A stretch of 64,000 nucleotides of DNA from JBFELO01 sp041552055 (GCA_041552055.1 JBFELO010000006.1:10893-74892); one strand, 5' to 3'. Positions 7,645 to 18,101 are shown, numbered from the stretch's first letter. Numbers and translations: made by a program. The notes: generated from the letters alone by a model not told the origin.

Positions 7645-8946
7645 ATGGAAGCGCTGGTCCGGAACGATCGCAGCTACGTCCTCGCCGTGGGTTTCGCCGC
7701 CACGGTGACGATGTGGGCCGTTGCCTACGTGGGGCGACTGCCGTTGGTGATGGCCCCGAGCGGGTTGTTGGGCCTGCTCATGCTGGCGGCCGTGGCCGCG
7801 TGGGGCTGGTTCGCCGGGCGATCGTCCGGTGACGGCTGGGTCGCCGGTGCCCTGGTGGGCGCCACGGCGGCAGTCCTCAACCTGCTCATCCTCGGCAGCC
7901 TGCTGGCGGCCGCGGACGGAAGACTCCGCCCTTCCGCTCTGTGGTGGGTGCCGGGCTCGATCCTGGGTATCGCCTTGCTGGCAGGGATCACAGCAGCCAT
8001 CGGGTCGCGATCGGCGTCGACCGAGCGGCGACCGCAGGACTGGACAGCGATGTTTTCCAAGGTCGCGGTGGCTGCGACCTTTCTGCTGATCGTGGCGGGC
8101 GGGCTGGTGACCAGCCAGGAGGCCGGCCTGGCCGTCGTCGACTGGCCGAATACCTTCGGTTCGAACATGTTTATGTATCCGCTGTCGCGGATGACGGGCG
8201 GCATCTACTACGAGCACGCCCACCGGCTGTTCGGTGCGCTCGTCGGCATCACCACGCTCGCGCTGGCCGCGCACCTGTGGCGAGTGGACAGCCGCGGCTG
8301 GGTGCGGCGGCTGGCGCTGGTTGCCGTGATCGTGGTGGTGACGCAGGGGATCCTCGGTGGCCTGCGGGTGACCGGCCAGTTCACCCTGTCGACGTCTGCC
8401 GAGGACATGACGCCGAGCATCGGGCTGGCCATCGTTCACGGCGTGCTCGGCCAGCTGTTCCTGGCGCTGATCGTGTTCCTGGCGGTGGTCACGAGCAAGT
8501 GGTGGCGAGAGGCTCCGCCGGCGGAGGTCCGGCCGACTGCGGCGACCGATCGCTCGATCCAGGTCGGGCTGGTGTCGGTGCTCGCGATCCAGCTCGTGTT
8601 CGGTGCGGTGCAGCGGCACATCGCGCAGGGGCTGCTGATCCACATCGCGCTGGCGACCGTCGTGACGGTGCTCGCGATCGCGGCCGGTGCGCGGGCGTGG
8701 GGGCTCTACCATGGCGTCTGGCCGGTCCAACGGCTGGGTCAGCTCCTGATGGGTCTCGTCTGCGTGCAGGTCGCGCTCGGCATCGCCGCGCTGGCCGTGA
8801 CCCAGGGTCGGGCGGTGGTGGGCAGTCCGACGACCATCGAGGTGACGATCGCGACCGCTCACCAGGCGACAGGCGCGGCGCTGCTCGCCGTCAGCGTGAT
8901 GTTGGCCGTGTGGACGCAGCGGCTGTACCACCACGAAGAACACTGA
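7645..8946 (+). CDS. ctaA: heme A synthase (COX15/CtaA family) with N-terminal membrane extension
   Basis: 433 residues from the ATG at 7645, which has GGGGGAGG a few bases upstream; the open frame continues upstream but lacks support. The core family motifs are GGLVTSQEAGLAVVDWP, the heme-ligand segment YYEHAHRLFG, and a later ATAHQATGA with another conserved histidine. The enzyme oxidises the C8 methyl of heme O to give heme A for aa3-type oxidases. About four extra hydrophobic segments precede the usual eight-helix core, which starts near residue 140. No aa3 oxidase structural gene lies in the window, so the heme A client must be elsewhere. Confidence 0.9.
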   Translation: MEALVRNDRSYVLAVGFAATVTMWAVAYVGRLPLVMAPSGLLGLLMLAAVAAWGWFAGRSSGDGWVAGALVGATAAVLNLLILGSLLAAADGRLRPSALWWVPGSILGIALLAGITAAIGSRSASTERRPQDWTAMFSKVAVAATFLLIVAGGLVTSQEAGLAVVDWPNTFGSNMFMYPLSRMTGGIYYEHAHRLFGALVGITTLALAAHLWRVDSRGWVRRLALVAVIVVVTQGILGGLRVTGQFTLSTSAEDMTPSIGLAIVHGVLGQLFLALIVFLAVVTSKWWREAPPAEVRPTAATDRSIQVGLVSVLAIQLVFGAVQRHIAQGLLIHIALATVVTVLAIAAGARAWGLYHGVWPVQRLGQLLMGLVCVQVALGIAALAVTQGRAVVGSPTTIEVTIATAHQATGAALLAVSVMLAVWTQRLYHHEEH

Positions 8947-9462
8947 TCGTCAGGAGCCACGGGCGAGGCAGAGGTTCGAGGACCGAGCGGGAGCTGAGGG
9001 ACGACGATTCGAGGTCGGCAGGGCTCGGTCAAGTCGTCGCGGTCTTCTGCAGTCGCGCTCCCCGAGGTTGCCGCCTGCAACATTCTTGGGCCCAGTCGAC
9101 GTTGGTATTGAATGCGGACAGGGTCCCAAGAATGTCGCAGATGGCACGCCCGCACAACGCGCACCTCGTGTTCTGTCGGGCCCCGACATTGTCAAGGAGG
9201 CACCCGTGGCAAGCGCGCAGGGGAGTGGCGCGTCGGATCTTCGGGCAACGATTTCGTCATGTCAGGCACCTATGGATGAGGGATGCTCCCCAACCTGACA
9301 CTTCGTCATTTCGTCATGCCAGGCACCCATGGGCTTCGAAACGTCATGCCGGGCGCCCGCAGGGGGCGCCCCGGGGGAAGACCGCGTCGGGTGTCATGTG
9401 GCCGATGCGAGTGGCAGGCCCTGACCCTTGCCTCCGGCCGCGCTGTCGGTAAGGTGTGCGCT
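8947..9462. repeat. gene-free region with hairpin-repeat copies
   Basis: No gene seen. One long-hairpin copy has arms at 9077-9090 (GCAACATTCTTGGG) and 9124-9137, a loop of 33 bases and the family flank GATGGCACGCCCGCA. A second, partial copy with CCCCGACATTGTCAAGG follows at about 9178-9200. Degenerate pieces of the CGTCATGCCGGGCGCC subtype fill 9255-9370. Confidence 0.7.
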
Positions 9463-10971
9463 CTACTTTCCTTCCGGCGGCAAACCGCGGTGTCCGGTCT
9501 GCCAGTCCTCGAGGACGTGGAACGCGCGCAACTCTTCTCCGAAAGCGGTGCCGTCGATCAGCGCCTCGATCTCCTGTCGCGTCTGTCGATGCCAGGTGAC
9601 GTCCATGTTGGCGAACTGCCAGGTCACGACCGCCGCGATGGCCGCGTTGATGCGCATCGTGTCGAGCTCGACCTTGTCGAAGGTGTCTGTGGCCGCGTGG
9701 TAGTTGGGCCCGTAGTTGGCCGGGTCCTGGTTCGCCACCAGGTTGGCCACGCCCTGGAGCATGAAGTCGAAGTGGTCGGTGCCAAAGCTCGGTTGGTCGA
9801 GGTTGGTGAACGGTCCGAGGCCCGCGATCGGCACAAGAGCGCGTTCCGCGGCCTCGAGGACATCAGGGTTGCCACCGGTGTACAGGCCGATGATCCGGCC
9901 GGTCCCCGTGTCGTACGACGAGACCATCACGTGACGGTCCATCTCGTCGGCGTGGGCCTTCGTGTACTCCCAGGACCCGTAGAGGCCCTGCTCTTCGCCG
10001 TTCCACAGCGCGAACCGAATCGTCCGCTTCGGCCGCATGCCGAGTCGCGCCATCTGGCGCGCGATGTCGAGGACCATGGCGACGTTGCAGGCGTTGTCCA
10101 GGGCGCCGGTACCGAGCCCCCACGAATCGATGTGGGCGCCGATGATGACGATGTCTTTGGGTTCTGCCGAGCCCTCGATCTCGCCGATCACGTTCCAGCT
10201 CGTGTAGGCGGGGCCCGACTCGGCATCGATCCGGAGCGTGAGGTCGAGCCGATGGCCCGCCCTGAGCAGGCGCAGCGCCCGGCCCGCCGCCTCGCGCTCC
10301 AGTATCGCGAGCGGGTGCTCGTTGTCAGGTCCGAGCGACGCGTTGTGGCGGTGGAGCACACCGCTGGGACGGGCTCCCATGTAGACCACGCCCGCGGCGC
10401 CTGCGGCAAACGCCCGCTCCTCGATCCGCGAAGCCTCGATGTACTCTCTGAACAGCCCGTCGATGTCTTCCAGCGGAATGGTTTCCACGAGCAGAATCGC
10501 ACCACGGGTTTTCTCGCCGAGCTCCTCGAGTTCTTCGTCGGTCGCGAATCCGGCGTCAACGAGTGGTGCAGTGATGCCCTCCAGAGGTGTGGCCACCGAG
10601 AACGGCATCGCGGCTGCCCGTACCTCGAACCGAATGCCGTCGCCTTCGACGACGGCCGTGGTCGAGCGCGCGAGCCACAGCTCGGGGACTGTAAACGGCT
10701 CCTTTGTGGCGGGCACTCCGGCGGCGCCGAACCGCTCGAGCGCCCACTCCACCGCACGCTGGTTCTGCTCGGATCCGGTCGGGCGGCCACCAAACCCGTC
10801 GGTGAGCGCGGCAAGGTCCGCCTCGAACGGCGTGTCCCCGAGCAGGGCCGCCACCAACCTGGAAACATCGTCCGACGGTGCGGTGGCGTGCTCCTCCGCT
10901 GCCGCGGAGAACCACGCCAATGAGACGACGAGCACGAATGTGGCCCGCTTCGACAGTCTGGACATCCTCAC
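9463..10971 (-). CDS. secreted M28-family zinc aminopeptidase with PA-like insert
   Basis: 502 residues from the GTG at 10971, which has GGGAGG 5 bases upstream; an ATG lies two codons on. Residues 3-25 are a signal peptide. Residues about 120-250 form a PA-type insert before the catalytic domain. The two-zinc site is complete: H280 in GAHIDSW, D292 in GALDNA, the catalytic glutamate pair E326/E327 in NGEEQG, D354 in SSYDTG, and a histidine in YHAATDT. It should cleave peptides or glutamate-type substrates in the periplasm or outside. It is last in a minus-strand operon behind an acyltransferase and a PLP decarboxylase. Confidence 0.9.
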   Translation of the reverse strand: MRMSRLSKRATFVLVVSLAWFSAAAEEHATAPSDDVSRLVAALLGDTPFEADLAALTDGFGGRPTGSEQNQRAVEWALERFGAAGVPATKEPFTVPELWLARSTTAVVEGDGIRFEVRAAAMPFSVATPLEGITAPLVDAGFATDEELEELGEKTRGAILLVETIPLEDIDGLFREYIEASRIEERAFAAGAAGVVYMGARPSGVLHRHNASLGPDNEHPLAILEREAAGRALRLLRAGHRLDLTLRIDAESGPAYTSWNVIGEIEGSAEPKDIVIIGAHIDSWGLGTGALDNACNVAMVLDIARQMARLGMRPKRTIRFALWNGEEQGLYGSWEYTKAHADEMDRHVMVSSYDTGTGRIIGLYTGGNPDVLEAAERALVPIAGLGPFTNLDQPSFGTDHFDFMLQGVANLVANQDPANYGPNYHAATDTFDKVELDTMRINAAIAAVVTWQFANMDVTWHRQTRQEIEALIDGTAFGEELRAFHVLEDWQTGHRGLPPEGK

Positions 10972-11018
10972 GGAAACCTCCCGCGTCGTTGGTTCGTGGA
11001 GTGACTTTCGTTTGCCGA

Positions 11019-11966
11019 TCACGTTGACTCCGCGGTGTCGCCCGTCGCAGCGTCGAGCTGAAACGCCTGACTCGAGAACGCACCGTGGGTGTAGAAGTGC
11101 TCGAGCAGGCGATCCTTCTCTCGGTACCGTGCGAGCAGCCACTCCTGGAGCTCCCGCTCCAGGCAGGGGAGCTCGTCGGCCGGGAAGCGTCGCACGTGGA
11201 CGTGGATCCGGCGCACCGAGCCGACGATGAGCTGCCACAGCGTGGGAACGCCGTCGACGTACCCGATGGTCACGTCGTACACCGCGTGCAGATGGTCTTC
11301 GAGACCCTCGACCGTGGCGACGAAACCCTTGGTGCGTGGAATCTGGACGTGCCGTGTGGCATCGATGCCCCGTTCCATTGCCCACTCCGCGCTCGTGCGG
11401 ATCTTCTCCGGGGTGGCCCTGGTGCCTTCGGCAAACGTCACGAGCCACATCGGGATGGCTTCTCTGACCAGGGTCTCGAAGGTGCGGTGGATGGTTGCCC
11501 GATCCTGCGTCCAGTCGCGGCGCAGGAACGGGCAGTTGAGGAACTGCATGCCCCAACCGAGTCCGGGAATCCACTTGAGTGCGTGCTTGACGAAGAACTT
11601 GAGGTCGCCGAGCCGGCCCTTGCTCTTCGCCAGTGCCATGAGGGCCAGGATGTCCGGCATCTGTTGATGGTTGGACACGACGAGCGCGTTGTCGTCGACC
11701 GGGAGGTTCTCGCCCGTGACGATGATCTGCGTCTGGTTGAACTTCCGTGCGGCGGCGACGCACCAGCCCCACCAGGTGTCGGCACACCACCGGTTGAAGC
11801 GACGAAAGGTGCGGCGCGAGAACGGCACCAGGACGAGGCTCGCGGTCTGGGCCACGTTGAATGCCAGCAGCGAGGCCACGCCAGCGATCACGAGCGGCAA
11901 CACTCGGACCGTCCGGGTCCACCGGGTGAGTCGACCGGCGTCATCGGTCAGGGGATCGAGAGGCAT
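11019..11966 (-). CDS. 1-acyl-glycerol-phosphate acyltransferase family protein (PlsC/LCLAT1-like)
   Basis: 315 residues from the ATG at 11966, which lies 19 bases inside the end of the decarboxylase gene. The hydrophobic N-terminal half (residues 20-50) is followed by acyltransferase motif I NHQQMPD (H100, D105) and motif III FAEGTR (E180-R183). The order and spacing fit the LCLAT1/AGPAT-like branch of LPLAT enzymes, which acylate lysophospholipids at the inner membrane. The acceptor cannot be told from sequence. About 47 bases separate it from the M28 peptidase gene. Confidence 0.88.
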   Translation of the reverse strand: MPLDPLTDDAGRLTRWTRTVRVLPLVIAGVASLLAFNVAQTASLVLVPFSRRTFRRFNRWCADTWWGWCVAAARKFNQTQIIVTGENLPVDDNALVVSNHQQMPDILALMALAKSKGRLGDLKFFVKHALKWIPGLGWGMQFLNCPFLRRDWTQDRATIHRTFETLVREAIPMWLVTFAEGTRATPEKIRTSAEWAMERGIDATRHVQIPRTKGFVATVEGLEDHLHAVYDVTIGYVDGVPTLWQLIVGSVRRIHVHVRRFPADELPCLERELQEWLLARYREKDRLLEHFYTHGAFSSQAFQLDAATGDTAEST

Positions 11967-13402
11967 GCCAGGCCCTCTTCGAGAAGTTCGCGACAGCGCT
12001 CGATGTCGCGTTCGGTCGTCGCCAGGTTGCCGATCGCGACCCGCAGTGCCACGCCGTGATCCAGGCGCGTGTGGGACAGGTACACGTCGCCGGCCGCGTT
12101 GACCCGTTCGAGCAGTGCCATGTTGAGCTCGTCGAGTCGCTCGGGGTCGTCGACGCCTCTTGGGTGCGCCCTGAAGCACACCACAGAGAACGGCGCCGGC
12201 GCCAGCCGTTCCAGCTCGGATTGCCCGTCGACCCAGCTCGCGAAGTCCCGGGCCATCTCTATGTGATTGCCGATACGTTCACAGATCCCCTGCCTGCCGA
12301 ACGTGCGCAGCACCCACCACAGCTTGAGCGCGCGGAATCGGCGTCCGAGCTGGACGCCGTAATCCATGAGATCGACAACGTGACCCGACAGCGGAGTGGT
12401 GAGGTACTCCGGCACCAGCGAGAACGCCTTGCGAAACGTATCGGGATGCCGCGTGTACAGCGCCGAGCAATCCACGGGCGTGAACATCCACTTGTGCGGA
12501 TTGAAGGTCAGGCTGTCGGCCCGGTCGCAGCCCTCCAGACACCACCGGTGCTCGGGGCAGAGGGCTGCCGAGCCCGCATAGGCGGCGTCGACGTGCAGCC
12601 AGAGATTCTCGGCGGCGCAGACCTCTACGATGGCCGGTACCGGATCCACCGACGTGGTGGACGTGGTGCCCACCGTGGCCACAACCGCCAAGGGTCGAAT
12701 CCCGGTCGACCTGTCTTCGGCGACGACCCGGGCCAGGGCGTCCGGGTCCATCCGGTACTGGGAATCGTGCGGGATGGCCCGGTAGCCGTCGAGCCCGATT
12801 CCGAGGGCGACGCAGGCCTTGGCGATCGAGTTGTGGGCCTGGTCCGACGCGTAGACCCGAAGCCGCGGTAGATCGGCGCGGCCGGCCATGCCCAGCGAGC
12901 GAATCTCGAGGTTCGCCGCCTCGCGCGCCGCGGCGAGCGACAACAGGGACGAGATCGAGGCCGTGTCATTGATGAAACCGAAGAAGTCCCCGGGCAATCC
13001 GAGCCCGTCCCGCAACCAATCCAGGACCCGGAGCTCGAGCTCGGTGGCCGACGGACATGTGCGCCACAACATGCCGTTGACGTTGAGCGCGGCCGATGCG
13101 AGCTCTCCCAGGATGCCGGGTCCGGATCCGGTGATGCCGAAGTAGGCCATGAACCCGGGGTGGTTCCAGTGCGTCACCCCGGGGAGGATGACGTCGAGGA
13201 AGTCCTGCCACACGTCGTCGAGCTCTTCGCCGGTGTCGGGCATCGCACTCTGGAGCCTGGCGGCCACATCGCCGGGGTGGACTCGCGACAAAACCGGGTG
13301 GGACCGGTTTTCGCCGTCCAGGTAGTCGGCGATCCAGTCCACCATTCGGTGGGCCTGGCGCCGGAACTCGTCCGCCTCGAGGTGGCCGGACCTCTCGGTC
13401 AT
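11948..13402 (-). CDS. PLP-dependent decarboxylase, aromatic-L-amino-acid decarboxylase family
   Basis: 484 residues, the usual size of this group II decarboxylase family. H190 is the ring-stacking histidine (DQAHNS), D272 in HVDAAYAGSA pairs with the pyridine nitrogen, and K304 in FNPHKWM is the Schiff-base lysine. N-terminal HWNHPGFMAYF and CPSATELE are family landmarks. Expected reactions are decarboxylation of tyrosine, tryptophan, dopa or related amino acids; substrate is not predictable here. The ATG at 13402 has TGGAGG 5 bases upstream. It is the first gene of the three-gene minus-strand operon. Confidence 0.93.
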   Translation of the reverse strand: MTERSGHLEADEFRRQAHRMVDWIADYLDGENRSHPVLSRVHPGDVAARLQSAMPDTGEELDDVWQDFLDVILPGVTHWNHPGFMAYFGITGSGPGILGELASAALNVNGMLWRTCPSATELELRVLDWLRDGLGLPGDFFGFINDTASISSLLSLAAAREAANLEIRSLGMAGRADLPRLRVYASDQAHNSIAKACVALGIGLDGYRAIPHDSQYRMDPDALARVVAEDRSTGIRPLAVVATVGTTSTTSVDPVPAIVEVCAAENLWLHVDAAYAGSAALCPEHRWCLEGCDRADSLTFNPHKWMFTPVDCSALYTRHPDTFRKAFSLVPEYLTTPLSGHVVDLMDYGVQLGRRFRALKLWWVLRTFGRQGICERIGNHIEMARDFASWVDGQSELERLAPAPFSVVCFRAHPRGVDDPERLDELNMALLERVNAAGDVYLSHTRLDHGVALRVAIGNLATTERDIERCRELLEEGLACLSIP

Positions 13403-13933
<531 letters not shown>

Positions 13934-14335
13934 ATGATGCGCTTCCTCTTGTTCGTTTTGCTCCTCGCCAGTGTGGCATGCGGCCCGAGTGTGGCGATCG
14001 TGCCGGAGGACCAGCCGGTGTCCTACGTCGAGCACCTCGAGCCGTTGATCATCGAGCGGTGCCTCGGCTGTCACACGGCAGAAGAACCCAAGGAGGAGCT
14101 GGTGCTGGAGCGCGGGCGTGGGTACGCACAGCTCGTGGAGCGGGCCTCGGAGCAGGTGCCTTCGCTGCAGCTGGTCGTCCCGGGCGACGCAGACGCGTCC
14201 TACCTGTGGCACAAGGTGGACCACACCGCCGGCACGGGCAAAGGTATGCCGCGGACTTTGACGGGATCGAAGCGGCTGCCGGAACCCGAGCTCGAGCTGA
14301 TCCGCAGATGGATCGAGGACGGCGCCGCGCCGTAG
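13934..14335 (+). CDS. small c-type cytochrome lipoprotein
   Basis: 133 residues from the ATG at 13934 (a second ATG follows immediately). The N-terminus MMRFLLFVLLLASVAC is a lipoprotein signal with the lipidated cysteine at residue 16. One heme site CLGCH lies at 43-47, in the context HLEPLIIERCLGCH. The end LIRRWIEDGA is typical of the short planctomycete-type cytochrome c domain often found in DUF1549/DUF1553 systems. It probably passes single electrons at the membrane surface. It is monocistronic between two repeat regions, and its partner is unknown. Confidence 0.8.
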   Translation: MMRFLLFVLLLASVACGPSVAIVPEDQPVSYVEHLEPLIIERCLGCHTAEEPKEELVLERGRGYAQLVERASEQVPSLQLVVPGDADASYLWHKVDHTAGTGKGMPRTLTGSKRLPEPELELIRRWIEDGAAP

Positions 14336-14431
14336 TTAGAACCACGGCGCAACATGTGGCTGCGATCCGCGAAGCGACTCGCAATCGCAACCCAACGGAA
14401 GCAGACCGCAAGGTAGGACAGAGACGGCCTC

Positions 14432-14650
14432 TGGTGTCGGATGGTTGACGCGATCGGCAGGCCGACGACATCGCCATCTGCGGGGTGCCGCTCTTGATAA
14501 TGTTGGGAGCACCGTCTCTCAAACGGCGTGGCCCGTCGGGGCCCAACATTGTCAAGGGGGGCACCCGCGGGAGCTAATCTGAGAGAACGGCGCGTCGCAG
14601 CTGCGCTGGTCTCACCGATCGAGTAGTCCCGGCCCTCCGGACTCCCACGG
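14432..14650. repeat. long-hairpin repeat in the cytochrome-trkA gap
   Basis: Arms at 14484-14507 and 14542-14565 pair over about 21 of 24 bases around AATGTTGGG / CCCAACATT. The family flanks GGTGTCGGATGG (left) and GGGGAGTGGG (right) are present. The rest of the 14336-14853 gap shows no gene; a GATGACGATGAGGATGACGA run lies at about 14730-14750. Confidence 0.8.
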
Positions 14651-14853
14651 GGAGCGCGCCGGGGAGTGGGCGCGTGGAAGAAGCTAGAGAGTCGCGAGTC
14701 GCACGACGAATCCCTCGCTCACCTGATTGTCGATGACGATGAGGATGACGATCGCGAACAAGTGTTGTGTACACTGAAAGCCGTCATGAACTTGCAGCTG
14801 AGACCACACATCGAGGTTGAGCGAGAAGTGGTTTGGCCAGCGGGAGTCCGACC

Positions 14854-16209
14854 GTGCACGTGGTGATCGTGGGGGGTGGGCTCGTCGGCTCTTCGCTGGC
14901 TGAAAAACTCTCCGGCGACGGCCACGACGTCGTGCTCGTCGAGCAGGACCGTGAGCTCGTCGCCGAGCTCAACGATCGGCTCGACGTCCAGACGATCCGC
15001 GGCAATGGGGCCACGGTGCCCGTGCTGCTCCAGGCGGGCATCGAGAACTGCGACCTGCTGCTGGCGACCACCGACTCCGACGAGGTGAATATGGTCGTCG
15101 CCTTGGTCGGGTCGACCCTGTTCAAGGTGCCCCGCGTGGTGGCCCGTCTGCGCCATCAGGGTCACGAGGAGAGCTTCAACAAGATCGCAAGCGAGATCGG
15201 TGGCGAGATGCTCGCCATCAACCCGGATGAGGCGACGGTGGAACGGATCATGTCACTGTTGCCCGTGCCGGGGGCGGTCGACGTGGTGCCGTTCTTCGAT
15301 GGTCGCCTCCTGGTGGCCGGCTTTCGCGTTCGTCCGGACAGCGAGTTCGCGGGTCTGATGCTGTCACACTTGCGGCTGTTGTTCCCGGCGACCCCGATGC
15401 TCGTGGTGGCGATCCGCAGGGACGGTCAGTGGACCGTTCCACATGGCGAGGACGAGATCCAGGCCGGCGATCTGGTGTACTTCGCGATGGACGTGGCCGA
15501 GCTGGACAACGTGTTGACCCTGCTCGGCCTCAGGAAGGGCGTCGAACGCAAGGTAATGATCGCGGGCGCCACCCGGATCGGCATCTCGCTGGCCAAGCGC
15601 CTCGAGGCGGAGGATATGCCGGCGACGCTGATCGACGCTGTCCTGGCGCGCTGCGAGGTGGCCGCGGCGGAGTTGATGAATACGGTTGTTGTGCACGGCA
15701 GTCCCACCGATCGGTCGTTGTTGATCGAGGAGGGCGCCGACCGTGCGGAGAGCTTTGTCGCCTGCACCGACGACCACGAAGAGAACGTTGTGGCGTGCCT
15801 GCTTGCCCGGCAGCTCGGAACGACCCACACTTTCGCGCTCGTGGACAACCCGGCGCTGGCCGGATTGATCGGAGATCTGGGGATCGACGCGGTGATCTCG
15901 CCCCGCCAGCTCGCGGTGGCACTCGCCCTGCAATTCGCCCGCAAGGGCAGGGTCAAGGCGGTCGCCACGCTGATGGAAGACTACGTCGAGGTCATCGACG
16001 TCGAGGCTGCGCCCGGCAGCCGGCTGGTGAGTGCCCCGCTCGCGGAGCTCGGCCTACCGCGCGGCGTCCTGGTCGCGGCGGTCCGGCGTGGCGATCGACT
16101 GCTGGTTCCGAAGGGCGACGATCGTATCCAGCCCGCTGACGAGGTGTTGCTGATCACCAAGACACGTGACGCGGCCCGCCTCGATCCGTTCCTGGAAGGG
16201 GAGCGGTGA
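14854..16209 (+). CDS. trkA: Trk potassium uptake regulatory subunit TrkA
   Basis: 451 residues from the GTG at 14854 with GGGAG 7 bases upstream; a TTG at 14833 would add seven residues. There are two tandem RCK units. The first starts HVVIVGGGLVG with an acidic residue ending strand 2 (VVLVEQD), so it should bind NAD(H). The second starts MIAGATRIG with a less canonical glycine pattern. Each is followed by a TrkA-C domain. TrkA gates the TrkH channel from the cytoplasm. The 4-base overlap with trkH shows they form one operon. Confidence 0.95.
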   Translation: MHVVIVGGGLVGSSLAEKLSGDGHDVVLVEQDRELVAELNDRLDVQTIRGNGATVPVLLQAGIENCDLLLATTDSDEVNMVVALVGSTLFKVPRVVARLRHQGHEESFNKIASEIGGEMLAINPDEATVERIMSLLPVPGAVDVVPFFDGRLLVAGFRVRPDSEFAGLMLSHLRLLFPATPMLVVAIRRDGQWTVPHGEDEIQAGDLVYFAMDVAELDNVLTLLGLRKGVERKVMIAGATRIGISLAKRLEAEDMPATLIDAVLARCEVAAAELMNTVVVHGSPTDRSLLIEEGADRAESFVACTDDHEENVVACLLARQLGTTHTFALVDNPALAGLIGDLGIDAVISPRQLAVALALQFARKGRVKAVATLMEDYVEVIDVEAAPGSRLVSAPLAELGLPRGVLVAAVRRGDRLLVPKGDDRIQPADEVLLITKTRDAARLDPFLEGER

Positions 16210-17642
16210 ACCGACGGTTCGTCATCCACCTCCTCGGTCGGCTGTTGCTGATCATGGCCGCCTTTCTTGGGGTGCCGCTGCTGGCTGCGGGGTGGTTTCG
16301 AGAGCCGCTGTACCCGTACATCGGCAGCATGTTGGTCGCGGCCGCGGCGGGCGCCGCGATGATCGCGCTCAGCCGGCCCGAGAACAGTCACATCAGGCCA
16401 CGCGACGGGTTTCTCATCGTGGGCGGTTCGTGGATCGCGGTCTCGTTGCTTGGTGCGCTCCCGTACCTGATCGCGGGCGTGCTGGGCCCGGAGGACGCGC
16501 TCTTCGAGTCCGTGTCCGGCTTCACGACGACCGGCTCCACCGTGATCGCGGAGGTCACCGTCGTGCCGCGCGCACTGCTGCTCTGGCGGGCACTCAGCCA
16601 GTGGCTCGGCGGCATGGGCATCATCCTGTTCACCATCGCCATACTGCCATTGCTCGGAATCGGCGGCATGCAACTGTTCAAGGCCGAGGTGCCCGGCCCC
16701 GTGGTCGACAAGGTGCGGCCGCGGTTGGCGGCAACGGCGCGCTCGCTGTGGGGAGTCTACGTCGGGCTGACCGCGGCCGAGTGGGTGTTGTTGCAGGTTG
16801 CCGGCGTGTCGTCCTACGAGGCACTATGCCACGCCTTTACGACCCTTCCAACGGGCGGCTTTTCCACCCGCAACACCTCGGTGGGAGAGTTCGGCATTCC
16901 CGCCGTGGAGTGGATTGTCACGCTGTTCATGCTGCTCGCCGGCATCAACTTCGTGCTCCACTACCGGCTGCTCACCGGTCGTGGGCGACAGGTGTTGAGA
17001 GATCGTGAGCTCCGGTACTTTCTCGGTGTCGTAGGCGTCGCGACGATCATTTTGACCGTCTGCGTCCACACTCCTGGGGAGAGGATCATCGACACTTTGA
17101 GGATCGCCGCATTTCAGACCGCGTCAATTCTCACCACGACGGGATACGTCACCGCGGACTTCGAGGTGTGGCCGAGCCTGGCGTTGATCGTGATCCTGGT
17201 ACTGATGATGCTCGGGGGGATGTCGGGCTCCACCGGAGGAGGCGTCAAGAGCCTGCGAGCCATGTTGGCCATGCGCTCGTTGAGGGCCACCCTGCACCGG
17301 CTCATCCACCCGCACGCCGTGCGACCGGTGAAGTACGCCAACCAGGTCGTCCAGGAGTCGGTCTTGTCCGGGATCTGGGCATTCCTGACCGCCTACATCG
17401 TGATCGCGATCATCGGGACCGCCGTCGTCGCCGCCCACGGCTACGACCTGCTGACATCCATCTCCGCTTCCCTCACCGCCATCAGCAACGTGGGGCCGGG
17501 CCTGGGCGAGGTCGGTGCGTACGACAACTTCGCGCATACGCCGGGATTGGTGAAGATCACCCTGGCGATCATCATGCTGTTCGGCCGGCTCGAGATCTTC
17601 ACCCTGCTCGCGATGCTCTCCAGGGAGTTTTGGCGGCGGTGA
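16206..17642 (+). CDS. trkH: Trk potassium transport channel subunit TrkH
   Basis: 478 residues, GTG start overlapping the trkA stop (GTGA). Four pseudo-repeated pore loops carry the selectivity-filter glycines: SGFTTTGS, TLPTGGFS, ILTTTGYV and ISNVGPGLG. Multiple transmembrane helices span the rest. With TrkA it forms the K+ uptake system of the inner membrane. Confidence 0.96.
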   Translation: MNRRFVIHLLGRLLLIMAAFLGVPLLAAGWFREPLYPYIGSMLVAAAAGAAMIALSRPENSHIRPRDGFLIVGGSWIAVSLLGALPYLIAGVLGPEDALFESVSGFTTTGSTVIAEVTVVPRALLLWRALSQWLGGMGIILFTIAILPLLGIGGMQLFKAEVPGPVVDKVRPRLAATARSLWGVYVGLTAAEWVLLQVAGVSSYEALCHAFTTLPTGGFSTRNTSVGEFGIPAVEWIVTLFMLLAGINFVLHYRLLTGRGRQVLRDRELRYFLGVVGVATIILTVCVHTPGERIIDTLRIAAFQTASILTTTGYVTADFEVWPSLALIVILVLMMLGGMSGSTGGGVKSLRAMLAMRSLRATLHRLIHPHAVRPVKYANQVVQESVLSGIWAFLTAYIVIAIIGTAVVAAHGYDLLTSISASLTAISNVGPGLGEVGAYDNFAHTPGLVKITLAIIMLFGRLEIFTLLAMLSREFWRR

Positions 17643-17774
17643 GCGCGCCGCTCGCGGCCAACGCTGCGAGCACGATTCCTCGCATCGGTCGCTCCCGAAC
17701 GCAAGCGTTCGTCCGTGCCTCATACTCCACGTTGGGCGCAGGCGTGATGATCGGACAGCAAACCTTCGTCGCGG

Positions 17775-17900
17775 TGACTCCCCGGCGCGCTCCCCGCGGT
17801 TGCCACCTTCAACAATCCTTGGCCCTGTCGGCTGTGGAATTCCGAGTCGTGATGCCCCCAAGATTGTTGAAGATGGCACGCCCGCACAACGCGCCGTTCT
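17775..17900. repeat. long-hairpin repeat, AATC(C)TTGG subtype
   Basis: Arms at 17801-17822 (TGCCACCTTCAACAATCC...) and 17858-17878 (...GATTGTTGAAGATGGCA) pair almost perfectly around a 35-base loop. Flanks CCCCGGCGCGCTCCCCGCGG and CACGCCCGCA match other family members. An AATTCGC-type palindrome (variant GCGATTCGC) follows at 18009-18029. No gene is seen in 17643-18101. Confidence 0.85.
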
Positions 17901-18101
17901 GCCATCGCGCTCACCGACGCAATGGCAACCCTCGTTGTTCCTCTGGGCGCTGAGTCCTTGTGGTTATCCCATCACGCCGTCGATCGGCGAGGGCGCTTGG
18001 GATCCACTGCGATTCGCGCAGCGAATCGCACTCCCCAATCCTCGAGACCTCTCGCCCTCTGCGCGATGCGGTAGAATCCGCCGCTCGAGCACGGAGAGAG
18101 C

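Noticed and set aside
14666..14866. 66-codon open frame upstream of trkA
   Set aside because: It overlaps the trkA ribosome site and start, arises partly from repeat flank and a GATGACGA run, and has no recognisable features.
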